Virus record (IMG/VR): IMGVR_UViG_3300018080_000098
Location: 186,001-250,000 of that record
DNA: 64,000 nt
Source of the DNA: a virus
Reading direction: 5' to 3' (one strand)
A model generated the notes under the pieces. It worked only from the letters and a program-made list of their open reading frames with translations. It did no database searches and was not told the origin of the DNA. Made by a program: the position numbers and the translations under genes. Of the stretch, positions 23,165 to 30,634 are shown one piece after another. Every line of letters starts with the position of its first letter. Position 1 is the first letter of the stretch.

Positions 23165-23368
23165 ATGGCAATCGAGAAAATTCACCTGATGGAAGAGCTT
23201 GGGAACATCGTCAAAAACGCTCCAGTTTTTCCAGGAGACACAATCTCCCATCAAACCGCGAACGCTTTAGGGAGTTCGGGGTTTGCTCAGCGGGACGCTG
23301 CGCAAAATTGGGTACCCACAGAAGATGGCCAGAAGCTGTGGGAACTGTGGTACAGACTTCCTCGGTAA
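23165..23368 (+). CDS. hypothetical protein, 67 aa
   Basis: ATG at 23165 sits 7 bases after AAGGAG. The chain resembles a small winged-helix fragment (ISHQTANALGSSGFAQRD ... TEDGQKLWEL). Weakly suggestive of DNA binding. Confidence 0.6.
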   Translation: MAIEKIHLMEELGNIVKNAPVFPGDTISHQTANALGSSGFAQRDAAQNWVPTEDGQKLWELWYRLPR

Positions 23369-23382
23369 CGTAAACATTCCTG

Positions 23383-23476
23383 GCGATGTCACGCGCGGAA
23401 ACGCAAGGATACGCCAGGTGAGGTGACGCGAGGTTGGGCAATGCAAGGAAAGTTCGGCTACCGTGTTAGGTGACGC
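23383..23476 (+). repeat. short degenerate direct repeats
   Basis: In the gap between genes the core ACGC(A/C/G)AGG recurs: AACGCAAGG, TACGCCAGG, GACGCGAGG, AATGCAAGG, then GTTAGGTGACGC. Spacing is about 10 to 20 bases. Could be binding sites or a small recombination scar. Confidence 0.45.
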
Positions 23477-23803
23477 ATGAAGCAAGCCACCATCGTTGCT
23501 GGACGGTACTACCGTAGCAGAGCCAGCGGCAACACCAGGCTCGTTTTGAGCATCGCCTCAGCGAAAAAACGTGCGACCATTGTACAATGGTGTGCTGTCG
23601 ATTATATTGGGAGAGTCCACCACTACAAAACGCAGCCCCTAGTGTCCTTCGCACGGTGGGCAGACGAAGAAGTTCGTCCAATTTTTGACGCGGTGGTACG
23701 CTGCAGCTGCGGAGGCTGGGATTGGACAGACCATGCAGAGTTGTTTGGCGTGTGCCCAGAGTGCAGATCTCCGTGGGCACACTTGCAAGGAGACGGCGCA
23801 TGA
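23477..23803 (+). CDS. zinc-knuckle protein, 108 aa
   Basis: The C-terminal RCSCGGWDW and GVCPECRSPW form a zinc ribbon. The N-terminal half is basic and beta-rich. Stop overlaps the next ATG (ATGA). Confidence 0.65.
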   Translation: MKQATIVAGRYYRSRASGNTRLVLSIASAKKRATIVQWCAVDYIGRVHHYKTQPLVSFARWADEEVRPIFDAVVRCSCGGWDWTDHAELFGVCPECRSPWAHLQGDGA

Positions 23804-24042
23804 GCAGCTACCCACCGTTAGCTGATTGCCTAGCTGTCAAGCACTACTGTTGGCGCATGTACAGCCACAGGAAGTGGTTTAAGGGTTGTGGGCTCAATAC
23901 AGACGAAGAAGAGTGCGTGGTGGAAATTCGGAAGGACCCGACGTATACAGACCGGTTTACGTACGTCAGCGAGAAGGACGGCGTGAAAATTCGCGTCGTT
24001 GACTTCGACTCCACTAAACATAGTGAAATGGAAGCTCAATGA
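23800..24042 (+). CDS. hypothetical protein, 80 aa
   Basis: Between two overlapping genes in an operon. Charged with several aromatic residues. No motif. Confidence 0.6.
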   Translation: MSSYPPLADCLAVKHYCWRMYSHRKWFKGCGLNTDEEECVVEIRKDPTYTDRFTYVSEKDGVKIRVVDFDSTKHSEMEAQ

Positions 24043-24338
24043 AAGACAAGAACTGGGCAAAACAGACCATCAAGAAGCTACAGAAACATCTTTCTCGGTC
24101 CGACCTTCTATCTACAGGCGGGCTACAAGAAGCGCGAATGACTGCCGTCCACTTCGTGGTCGACGAGCTCCGCGACGCCAGCTTGGAAGACATCGCTGCG
24201 CTCGTTGTACGTTTAGTCGTCCATCGACCAGAGCCGGACACGGATGAAGTGGAAGCCCTTCAGGACGAAGTGGAAGAACTGAAAAGTCAGCTACGTGTCC
24301 TCAAAGGGGGCGTAACCGCTTTGCTCGAGTCCTTCTAA
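24039..24338 (+). CDS. coiled-coil protein, 99 aa
   Basis: The C-terminal third is a clear heptad region (DEVEALQDEVEELKSQLRVLKGGV). The N-terminal part is basic and helical. Probably oligomeric. ATGA overlap with the preceding gene. Confidence 0.65.
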   Translation: MKDKNWAKQTIKKLQKHLSRSDLLSTGGLQEARMTAVHFVVDELRDASLEDIAALVVRLVVHRPEPDTDEVEALQDEVEELKSQLRVLKGGVTALLESF

Positions 24339-24358
24339 GTCTAAACAAAGGACCCTCC

Positions 24359-25204
24359 ATGTTCAAGTACATCACAGAAAACCTGTACGCCCACTTCGTC
24401 AATCACGACAGGCTTCCTGGTGGAAAACGAAAAGGCGCCATCTGGAAACACGGCGCCATGTGGTTGCACCACAAGAGCCTATCCTACGGAAGTGGTGAGT
24501 TCTTCCACCTCGAATGGTCTCTCGGCAAGCCCAACCTAGGAGCTCGTCTCAAGCTGCACAGCCCTGGTGGCGAAAACGACCTCTCCGGGAACGTGCAGAT
24601 CCCCGGAGTCTCCCTCTTCTGGGGTATCACTAACATCCCGCACTGGCGCAAAGTGCAGGAGACGCTGGGCCTCTACAAACCCAAAAGCGACGCGCACCCG
24701 TGGGGAGAGTACATCAGTAGGGAATTCGGTTGGCGCGTGTTCGATTGGAAGCTGTGGCTCGACGTCTGGAAGAAGACGAACGAGTGGAGCAGAAGCGACC
24801 CGTGGTGGATGCACACGGTCGTCGATCTGCACCCCATGGACGTTCTATTCGGCTACACTAAGTACAATGAAGGTGACACCATACACGACGAGGTTGTAGA
24901 ATTTCCAATGCCCGAAAAGTCCTACAAAGGGCGCGTGCGCATCCAGGCCAACGAGTGGAAGCGTCCCCGCTGGCCCTTTCCCAAGGTTATCCTTCGCGCC
25001 CACGTCGACATGGAAGAGCCCATCCCGTTCCCCGGTAAAGGAACCTGCTCGTACAACTGCGGAGACGACGCCATTCACGGCTCCTGCTTCCCTTGCCGTA
25101 CCGTAGAGGAAGCCATCGGGGAAGTCGTTGGCAGCGCGCTCCGCAACCGAAAACGCTACGGCGGTAGCCACCAGTTCACCCCACGAGAGAAGGTAGCACA
25201 ATGA
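24359..25204 (+). CDS. conserved large hypothetical protein, 281 aa
   Basis: Trp/His-rich protein with an internal pattern I recall from uncharacterised phage proteins (LHHKSLSYGSGEFFHLEWSLGK; ANEWKRPRWPFPK). The C-terminal CSYNCGDDAIHGSCFPC could bind metal. No function can be assigned. Confidence 0.7.
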   Translation: MFKYITENLYAHFVNHDRLPGGKRKGAIWKHGAMWLHHKSLSYGSGEFFHLEWSLGKPNLGARLKLHSPGGENDLSGNVQIPGVSLFWGITNIPHWRKVQETLGLYKPKSDAHPWGEYISREFGWRVFDWKLWLDVWKKTNEWSRSDPWWMHTVVDLHPMDVLFGYTKYNEGDTIHDEVVEFPMPEKSYKGRVRIQANEWKRPRWPFPKVILRAHVDMEEPIPFPGKGTCSYNCGDDAIHGSCFPCRTVEEAIGEVVGSALRNRKRYGGSHQFTPREKVAQ

Positions 25205-25560
25205 ACCACGACATGTGGAACAACTCTCGCTACGTAGTGGACTTCGAGATAGCAGGTGCTCAGTTCCGCTACCACATGATCACCTTCTTCAATTTCTCCA
25301 AAGGTGAATGGACACCAGAGCGTGTCTGCGAGATGGCAGACATCCCTGTAGACCGCTTTCGCCGTTTCCTTGTCTGCGACGACCGGCTTTCCTTCGGTGA
25401 GATGGCCCACATCGAGGAAACCGTCTTCGACCGCGAGTTCCGGGTTTGTGGCACCATCGACCTGCTCAAAAGCCAATACCCACCCGATACCCATCCAGAC
25501 CACATCAGCTACCAGGAAGAAATAGCCAAATGGAAAAAGCAAAATGAAGAAGATGTGTAG
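25201..25560 (+). CDS. hypothetical protein, 119 aa
   Basis: ATGA overlap with the preceding gene. Acidic, aromatic alpha/beta protein. Its end overlaps the signal peptide of the nuclease gene. Confidence 0.65.
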   Translation: MNHDMWNNSRYVVDFEIAGAQFRYHMITFFNFSKGEWTPERVCEMADIPVDRFRRFLVCDDRLSFGEMAHIEETVFDREFRVCGTIDLLKSQYPPDTHPDHISYQEEIAKWKKQNEEDV

Positions 25561-26389
25561 CCTACTCTTACTGCTGTTCGTTCTCCTGTTCACCAGTTGC
25601 GTGGAAACGCAGACCGTGGCACAGGAGTGCCCAGCAACTCACACTCCTCAATGCCCCTTTGGTCAACCGGTCTACTCCCCCACTCCACCCCACGCACCAG
25701 CAGTCGGCGTAGTCACCCGAGACCAATATTCTCTAGGCTACTCCTACTGGTACGACAGCGCCCTCTGGGCCTGCGAGACCATAACGCGCACCGAGCTCCA
25801 CGGAACCGCCAAACGAAAGAGCTCCTTCTCCCTCGACCCCGCACTGTCCAAGTACATGCAAACGAAGTCCTCTCAGTACACCAACAGTGGTTACGACCGC
25901 GCACACATCGTCGCCGCCACAAATCAGCTCTGGAGCCAGCCCCACATGGACCAAACATTCTACATGACGAATGTTACTCCTATGCGCCCCTCCTTCAACC
26001 GGGGCATCTGGCGCCAGTTTGAACAGTGGGTACGAGATTGGGTTACCGCCCACGGAGACGCTTACACCATCACCGGAGCAGTCTTCCTATCCTCCCCACT
26101 ATACGAGCTCGGATTCGAGCACCTGCACAACGACAGTGACAACGCTTTCGTACCTTCGCACTTCTACAAAATCCTCGTCTCCAAACGAGGCACCACCTCC
26201 TGGCACGCCATCGCTTTTCTCTTCGATCACAAATTCGAACACAAAGCTCCCTACGATTGGAAGGACTACGTCATCTCCATCCGTAAACTCGAGGTGATGA
26301 CCCAGCTGGATTTCATGCCCAGCTTGTCCACTACCAACTGGAAACGGATGGAAGCAGACGAAGCCAACTTTGACCTGTGGAGGGATTAA
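25544..26389 (+). CDS. DNA/RNA non-specific endonuclease (NUC1 family) with lipoprotein signal
   Basis: 281 aa. The N-terminus is a lipoprotein signal: MKKM, poly-Leu core, lipobox LFTSC (Cys19). The nuclease core follows with YDRAHIVAATNQLWS (118-132; DRAH in place of the usual DRGH) and the metal-ligand segment MTNVTPMRPSFNRGIWRQ (141-158), ending in a typical alpha/beta-alpha domain. Such enzymes degrade DNA and RNA non-specifically using one Mg2+. Membrane anchoring outside the cytoplasm would spare phage DNA and could attack incoming DNA; that role is inferred. Confidence 0.88.
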   Translation: MKKMCSLLLLLFVLLFTSCVETQTVAQECPATHTPQCPFGQPVYSPTPPHAPAVGVVTRDQYSLGYSYWYDSALWACETITRTELHGTAKRKSSFSLDPALSKYMQTKSSQYTNSGYDRAHIVAATNQLWSQPHMDQTFYMTNVTPMRPSFNRGIWRQFEQWVRDWVTAHGDAYTITGAVFLSSPLYELGFEHLHNDSDNAFVPSHFYKILVSKRGTTSWHAIAFLFDHKFEHKAPYDWKDYVISIRKLEVMTQLDFMPSLSTTNWKRMEADEANFDLWRD

Positions 26390-26390
26390 C

Positions 26391-26747
26391 ATGTTTCCTT
26401 GTATAGACCAAGAGAATGATACCTCCTGCAGCTACTGCGGTGCCCCAGAACTTGCAGAAGGGCTGTTGAACGATTGGCCCACATGCCAAACGTGCCTCGA
26501 CGTTCACACAGAGCTGCAGGCGATTGCAACCGGGTACCAACAAAGTGGTATCACCAGGGACGAAGCTCGTTACTACTTGCTGGGATTTTCCCGTATCGCT
26601 TCCTACCTGAAGGCGGAGCGCAAGGAGCAGCTAGCAGCACGAAAGAAAGAGCTGGCGCTTGCTCGCGAAAACAGAGACAACCAGCTCAAGAAGCACGCTC
26701 AGAGCGTAAAGAAAAAAGCATCCCTCCTGTCCACATTCAAACAGTGA
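26391..26747 (+). CDS. zinc-knuckle and helix protein, 118 aa
   Basis: N-terminal CSYCGA and CQTCLDVH form a zinc site; the C-terminal half is a long basic helix (ERKEQLAARKKELALARENR). Starts one base after the nuclease stop, so probably cotranslated. Confidence 0.65.
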   Translation: MFPCIDQENDTSCSYCGAPELAEGLLNDWPTCQTCLDVHTELQAIATGYQQSGITRDEARYYLLGFSRIASYLKAERKEQLAARKKELALARENRDNQLKKHAQSVKKKASLLSTFKQ

Positions 26748-26756
26748 GGCATCGTT

Positions 26757-27002
26757 ATGCAAGAATTCAAGCACCGCACAGACCTTTTCAATGAAGAGAT
26801 CATTTGCTTCAAGTACGGTCTCACGCAGGCAGAGTTTCGACGCCTCCGTAGAGAGGAGGGCTTCCCGGAGCCTGAGTACTTTTGCAAGGTCACATCACCC
26901 GGGAAATTCCGGTCGCCCAGAAAGGTTGTCTACTGGCGCAAGAGTGTGGTAAAGTCTTTCATGGCTTCTTGGGAAGAGCAGAAACGATGTGCCAAGGATT
27001 GA
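26757..27002 (+). CDS. AlpA-like helix-turn-helix protein, 81 aa
   Basis: The segment KYGLTQAEFRRLRREEGFPE ... RKVVYWRKSVVKSFM follows the AlpA/excisionase-type winged helix-turn-helix layout (turn, 'gFPxP', Arg-rich strand, 'W..s.V..f'). Likely DNA-binding regulator or small excisionase-like factor. Confidence is moderate. Confidence 0.55.
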   Translation: MQEFKHRTDLFNEEIICFKYGLTQAEFRRLRREEGFPEPEYFCKVTSPGKFRSPRKVVYWRKSVVKSFMASWEEQKRCAKD

Positions 27003-27250
27003 AGGACAAACTTTACTGGCGTCCCGTTGTTGTCAGCGGCCTCTGGTGCTGCTTCAAAAAGAGTGCCGATGCTAAATTTGGATTCGTTTCTCTTTGTGGT
27101 GGTTATGGTCGCGCACGTTCTGGTGGTCAGCAATGTGCACGTCCTCCTGCTATTCTGCGTTGCGCACGGTGTGACGTGGCCGAAATGAAAAGGCGTGACA
27201 AAGAGGAAAGTTTGCTCGAGCTTTCTAATTGGAAGGAGCACCAGCTGTGA
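26987..27250 (+). CDS. Cys-rich hypothetical protein, 87 aa
   Basis: LCGGYGRARSGGQQCARPPAILRCARCD is a compact Cys-rich pattern I recall from uncharacterised phage proteins. The ATG at 26987 overlaps the HTH gene. Zinc binding is likely. Confidence 0.6.
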   Translation: MCQGLKDKLYWRPVVVSGLWCCFKKSADAKFGFVSLCGGYGRARSGGQQCARPPAILRCARCDVAEMKRRDKEESLLELSNWKEHQL

Positions 27251-27468
27251 TCCGTGGCATTGGAATTGATGGTGTTGCGTCTGAAATGGGTGCGCTCAGT
27301 AGGCACTATCACGATTACAAAGTCGACCGGAAAGACCTGGTAGACAGTTTAATGCGTAGGTACACTGCATCTGAGGAAGAGGCGGAAGCAGCCGTTCGTA
27401 AAGCGTTGCGAGCTGGGGTAGTCTGCGAAGTGGGGACAGCTATTGAACTTGTCGAGGAGCCTTGGTAG
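27247..27468 (+). CDS. hypothetical protein, 73 aa
   Basis: GTGA overlap with the preceding stop. Two helices joined by a turn (RRYTASEEEAEAAVRKALRAGVV) resemble a small winged-helix fold. No firm assignment. Confidence 0.6.
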   Translation: MIRGIGIDGVASEMGALSRHYHDYKVDRKDLVDSLMRRYTASEEEAEAAVRKALRAGVVCEVGTAIELVEEPW

Positions 27469-27521
27469 GGAGTGTCTCGTCCTGCCTCTTTAGTTAGCCT
27501 CTACCCAAGGAGGCTAGCGTC

Positions 27522-28559
27522 ATGGACACAGACGACATCAACACCATCCAGGAGCTCATCGACGAAGACCCTCCCAACCTCGAGCCCAGCAACCACTCCA
27601 GTTGGGCCGTAGCCAACTTCAAAATAATCGCCATTTTGCTAGCCATTGGTCTGAGCCCGGTGTGCACCTACTTCGGTTCCGGGCGCGTTGAGAAAATTCG
27701 CACCAAGTTCGAACGGGAAGACCGGGCGAAGAAGCGCGAAACGCAGTTACGCATCCATCGCCAGAAGATGCGGACCACTTTGGTCAAAGAGGTGGTGTCC
27801 ATCGCGAAGAACGCCGACCTGGACAACGTGGCTCACGCGTACCGTATCGGACTCATTGCGGAAATCGTGATGTCCAATCCTGATGTGTTCAAGCTGAACA
27901 TGCGGGACGCGAAGGACAAGTTGGACGTCATCATCAAAAAGATGAAGGTGGTTCACAACATCCGCAAACAGCTAGCTGAAACGGAGAAGAGCGAGGCGGA
28001 GCTCCAGGGGAAGGTGAAGCGGTACGATAAGGAGAACGTGAACCTCGAGAAGAAGCTGAAGCGCATGAAGAAGAAGTACGACGCGGTGAAGTGGCGCAGC
28101 TACAAGGATCGCATGAAGTGGCAGAAGAAGGTGGAGAAGGTAGAGAAGGCACTCAAGGACAGCCGTTTTCGGAGGCGCATGTACGCGGAGCGATTGCAGC
28201 GGGAACGCCGTCGTAGGCGCCTGTACGCTCACTATCTTAGATACACGCAGCGGCGGTTGCAGAAGAAGGTCAACGCGGCGCAGACGGCCAAGAAAAAGAG
28301 CGATCTGGAAGTCAAGAAGCTCAACGGGGTGCTAGCCACGCTGGAGTTGAAGACTTCCACTGCGAGCAAAGAAATCAAGCAGCTGAAAGGCTTGGTACGG
28401 AAGCTCACGAAGGCAAAGCAGGACAGCGAGGCTACGGCTCAGGACTTGAGCGACGAGGTGAAAAAGCTGAAGGCAGCGAACAAGGTACTCCGGTCTGACA
28501 ACAAGACACTCATGCAGAAGGTGGCAGAGTGCAAACCGAAGAAGGCAATGACTCCATGA
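27522..28559 (+). CDS. membrane-anchored coiled-coil protein, 345 aa
   Basis: One transmembrane segment near residues 34-52 (IIAILLAIGLSPVCTYFG) is followed by nearly 290 residues of charged heptads. It contains very Arg/Lys-rich stretches and no enzymatic motif. It could act as a spanin-like or scaffolding rod, or a membrane tether. It is far longer than usual i-spanins. Good AAGGAGG site upstream. Confidence 0.7.
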   Translation: MDTDDINTIQELIDEDPPNLEPSNHSSWAVANFKIIAILLAIGLSPVCTYFGSGRVEKIRTKFEREDRAKKRETQLRIHRQKMRTTLVKEVVSIAKNADLDNVAHAYRIGLIAEIVMSNPDVFKLNMRDAKDKLDVIIKKMKVVHNIRKQLAETEKSEAELQGKVKRYDKENVNLEKKLKRMKKKYDAVKWRSYKDRMKWQKKVEKVEKALKDSRFRRRMYAERLQRERRRRRLYAHYLRYTQRRLQKKVNAAQTAKKKSDLEVKKLNGVLATLELKTSTASKEIKQLKGLVRKLTKAKQDSEATAQDLSDEVKKLKAANKVLRSDNKTLMQKVAECKPKKAMTP

Positions 28560-28864
28560 TAAATACATCGATACCGTCTATGATTCGAGTTGATGGCGTC
28601 AGGTACGCTCGAACTACTTTAACGTACGAGGAGGTGGGTGCGCGTGGCGCTGTCGAGGTGGGGATGGCATACGATTCCAGTGGAAAGGCTTACCCTGGCT
28701 GGGCCGACAAGACAGGCCGGAAGTATGCTGAAGTCAGTCCGGACCGCGAGAAGGGGGAACGTGGTCAGGTTTTTATGCGGATCGATAACAAGGAAGGCTG
28801 GCGCTGGGAATGGGATGAGGGGACGAGTCAGGAAGACGTGGACAACTTTCCTGATTACATGTAG
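28556..28864 (+). CDS. 'IRVDG-module' protein, 102 aa
   Basis: Starts ...PSMIRVDGVRYARTTL, a variant of the IRVNGxxYV module seen at 31.9-33.6 kb. The rest is acidic and loop-rich. ATGA overlap with the coiled-coil gene. It ends just before the convergent minus-strand block. Confidence 0.65.
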   Translation: MINTSIPSMIRVDGVRYARTTLTYEEVGARGAVEVGMAYDSSGKAYPGWADKTGRKYAEVSPDREKGERGQVFMRIDNKEGWRWEWDEGTSQEDVDNFPDYM

Positions 28865-28865
28865 C

Positions 28866-29036
28866 CTAGCGCGGCTCGTCGTTCCCTCTTCTGGCTAGCT
28901 TCTCTCCTACCTTTTCAGCGATTGCGTACAGAAGGAACTGATTCAGACTGGTCCCTTCTTTCTTGGCAATCTTCACACATTTTTCATGAAGCGAGGAGGG
29001 GAGACGGAGTAATATTCTGCCGCTGTACTTCTTCAT
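28866..29036 (-). CDS. ribbon-helix-helix (HicB/Arc-like) protein, 56 aa
   Basis: The sequence SGRILLRLPSSLHEKCVKIA then EGTSLNQFLLYAIAEKV is a textbook ribbon-helix-helix: beta strand RILLRLP, helix, turn with GTSLNQF, helix. These dimeric proteins repress promoters, often as antitoxins. Its ATG overlaps the stop of the upstream minus-strand gene (TGATG), so the two are coupled. Confidence 0.75.
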   Translation of the reverse strand: MKKYSGRILLRLPSSLHEKCVKIAKKEGTSLNQFLLYAIAEKVGEKLARRGNDEPR

Positions 29037-29602
29037 CAATCTGTCAAAAACAAGAAGGGGTCTTCAGTGACTACCCAGGCATCCAACATGTGCTCTGATT
29101 CTAGCCAGGTTCTCGGTGTGTCTGGTCCTGCTAACCGAGGTAGCTTGCTTGTATCTTTCGGCACTTTGAGTGTGACGATTTTGTCTTCCTTTGCCAGGTA
29201 GAACGAGCAGCTATCGTTTGCCACTTCGGCTTCCGTAATACGGGTACCCACCACAAGCTCTGCTACTTCGTCCCATTTACCGCCATCTGCTTTGTTGTAG
29301 TAGCTAAAGAGAGGCTTCTGGATGTGGTAGTACTTCGGATGGGCACCCACCCAACGATCGTCGAGCAGGAGCCAGCTGTCAGCTCCCCACAACGTGAGAA
29401 CCAACCACTCCGTGGATCGACTTTCGTTTCCGTCCAACCGAAACCCGACGAATCCGGGACCGCCCATGCCGTAGCTACCGAGGTGGGAGCTCCACTCGAG
29501 GATGACGCGGTTCAGGATGTTATTGGTGCCGACTTGCCGCAACGTGGGTGGAGGCTTCCCAGTAGCTTTCACGATGCTCGCTATGATGTTGGAGTTTTCC
29601 AT
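29036..29602 (-). CDS. hypothetical protein paired with an RHH protein, 188 aa
   Basis: Trp- and Gly-rich (GMGGPGFVGFRLDG; LVLTLWGADSWLLLDDRWV). I recognise no family. It starts 3 bases after the tRNA-like gene at 29605 and is followed immediately by the RHH gene, an arrangement that would fit a toxin-antitoxin-like or autoregulated pair, but nothing proves toxicity. Confidence 0.65.
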   Translation of the reverse strand: MENSNIIASIVKATGKPPPTLRQVGTNNILNRVILEWSSHLGSYGMGGPGFVGFRLDGNESRSTEWLVLTLWGADSWLLLDDRWVGAHPKYYHIQKPLFSYYNKADGGKWDEVAELVVGTRITEAEVANDSCSFYLAKEDKIVTLKVPKDTSKLPRLAGPDTPRTWLESEHMLDAWVVTEDPFLFLTD

Positions 29603-29604
29603 AT

Positions 29605-29679
29605 TGGGAGTGATGGGACTTGAACCCACGTCTCTGGGATCCTTAAACCTCAGCGCTTGAGCCGCTCAGCTACACTCCC
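29605..29679 (-). tRNA. tRNA-like gene with enlarged anticodon loop (TAA or TTA centre)
   Basis: Acceptor GGGAGTG/CACTCCC (7 pairs), D-arm with GCT/AGC, T-arm with TTCAAGT. The anticodon stem is CTGAG/CCCAG (one A-C mismatch) around a 10-base loop GTTTAAGGAT, or 6 pairs around 8 bases, instead of 7. The decoded triplet is therefore ambiguous (TAA, Leu; or TTA). The short variable loop is not Leu-like. Confidence 0.6.
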
Positions 29680-29684
29680 ATAGT

Positions 29685-29716
29685 GGGCCCGAGGGTAATA
29701 CCCTCACCCCGGGCCC
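29685..29716. other. strong two-step hairpin
   Basis: GGGCCC ... GGGCCC encloses GAGGGT-AAT-ACCCTC, with five unpaired bases on one side. It lies between two minus-strand tRNA-like units and could be a processing or pausing structure. No U-tract follows. Confidence 0.55.
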
Positions 29717-29739
29717 GTGTTTGCCGGTATACTCACATC

Positions 29740-29860
29740 GCTGACGACGTTTAAGCTGCCGCTTTAGTTCTATCTACCTGCGCTCTGTCAATTGAGCTAC
29801 CACCTCATAAGAGAGAGGCGGACGGGATTCAAACCCGCAACCTCAGGTTATTTTGTCAGC
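29740..29860 (-). tRNA. putative permuted tRNA gene, break in the anticodon loop
   Basis: Read on the minus strand, the T-arm (GCGGG TTTGAAT CCCGT) and 3' acceptor strand CCGCCTC (29849-29815) precede the 5' acceptor strand GAGGTGG, TA and D-arm GCTC/GAGC (29806-29782), separated by an 8-base linker. The anticodon stem is re-formed from both pieces: CAGGT (29780-29776) pairs exactly with ACCTG (29848-29844). Outside, GCTGAC (29860-29855) can pair with GTCAGC (29745-29740). The anticodon cannot be read because the join is unknown and no U33 is evident. Confidence 0.6.
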
Positions 29861-29934
29861 AGCATTCGATTCAGCGAAACCGACGAATGCTCAGATTTGG
29901 AGAATAGCTTGAACTTGCGTTGGGCATTTCTATA

Positions 29935-30045
29935 AAGCTCCGACAGCCACAGATGTCAGACAACGTGACTCGCGTCTACCAATTCCGCCACCTCCACGTA
30001 GGATTGTGGAGGGCAGGATTCGAACCTGCACGTCGTTGCGAGCTT
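29935..30045 (-). tRNA. putative permuted class II tRNA gene, break in the variable arm
   Basis: On the minus strand the T-arm (GCAGG TTCGAAT CCTGC) and 3' acceptor CCTCCAC lie first (30029-30006). A linker of 7 to 8 bases follows, then the 5' acceptor GTGGAGG (29997-29991, 7 of 7 pairs), TG and the Leu-like D-arm GCGGAATTGGTAGACGC. The variable stem forms across the break (CGACG with TGTCG), and just outside AAGCTC pairs with GAGCTT. The anticodon loop looks enlarged, so the identity is unclear. Confidence 0.65.
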
Positions 30046-30130
30046 CATAATTGGCGCCCGTCAGCTTGAGTTTGAACTTTAGCTTGTCTCCAACTCTAAG
30101 ACTTTTATTCAGTTGTGAAAAAGCTCCTCC
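30046..30130 (-). other. gene-free leader between RHH gene and tRNA-like units
   Basis: About 85 bases between the CopG-like gene and the permuted tRNA. I see no gene or clear hairpin. It probably serves as the 5' flank of the tRNA precursor. Confidence 0.35.
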
Positions 30131-30631
30131 TTACTTGAGCTCCACTAGCTTGTCACGAATCCATCGCATAGCTCCGAGCTCCAGCTGGGCTTCGCTTTCT
30201 GCAGCGTCCGCTGACTCGAGGGCCTCACGGCGCTGCTCGTACGACATTCCCGCTTCCGCCATCCCTACCTGGCCGGGAACCTGCGTTTCTAGCTCGCGGA
30301 GGCGCCTGTCCAGGTAAAAGAGCGCCCGCTCTTTCATGACTGTGGGGTTTACGTTGTCTGTTTTCACTTCTAACCATTTCCTTGCTTCTACAGTGATGCG
30401 CTCGTCAAGCCAACGTTTCATAAGCACCTGGTAGCCAGTATCTCTGCGTCGGGCAAACTCTTTGAGAATCGCCAGCATTTTGTTCGGTAGCCGAATACTG
30501 ATGGCCGTTGTGCCTGTAGTTTGAGGCACAGCTTCAGGCGCATCTTCCCATCCTTCGTCGGTGGGTTTCAGCTCACCAGAATCCCATTGTTGGGCTTCTT
30601 TCGCCAGCTGCTCGTGGTCGTCTGGTGCCAT
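30131..30631 (-). CDS. ribbon-helix-helix (CopG/BrnA-like) protein, 166 aa
   Basis: AISIRLPNKMLAILKEFARRRDTGYQVLMKRWLDERI (residues about 43-79) is an RHH domain like those of BrnA/CopG antitoxins. A C-terminal helical extension of about 85 residues is unusual in length. It follows the DUF7873-like gene by 3 bases. It probably binds its own operator. Confidence 0.7.
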   Translation of the reverse strand: MAPDDHEQLAKEAQQWDSGELKPTDEGWEDAPEAVPQTTGTTAISIRLPNKMLAILKEFARRRDTGYQVLMKRWLDERITVEARKWLEVKTDNVNPTVMKERALFYLDRRLRELETQVPGQVGMAEAGMSYEQRREALESADAAESEAQLELGAMRWIRDKLVELK

Positions 30632-30634
30632 CGG

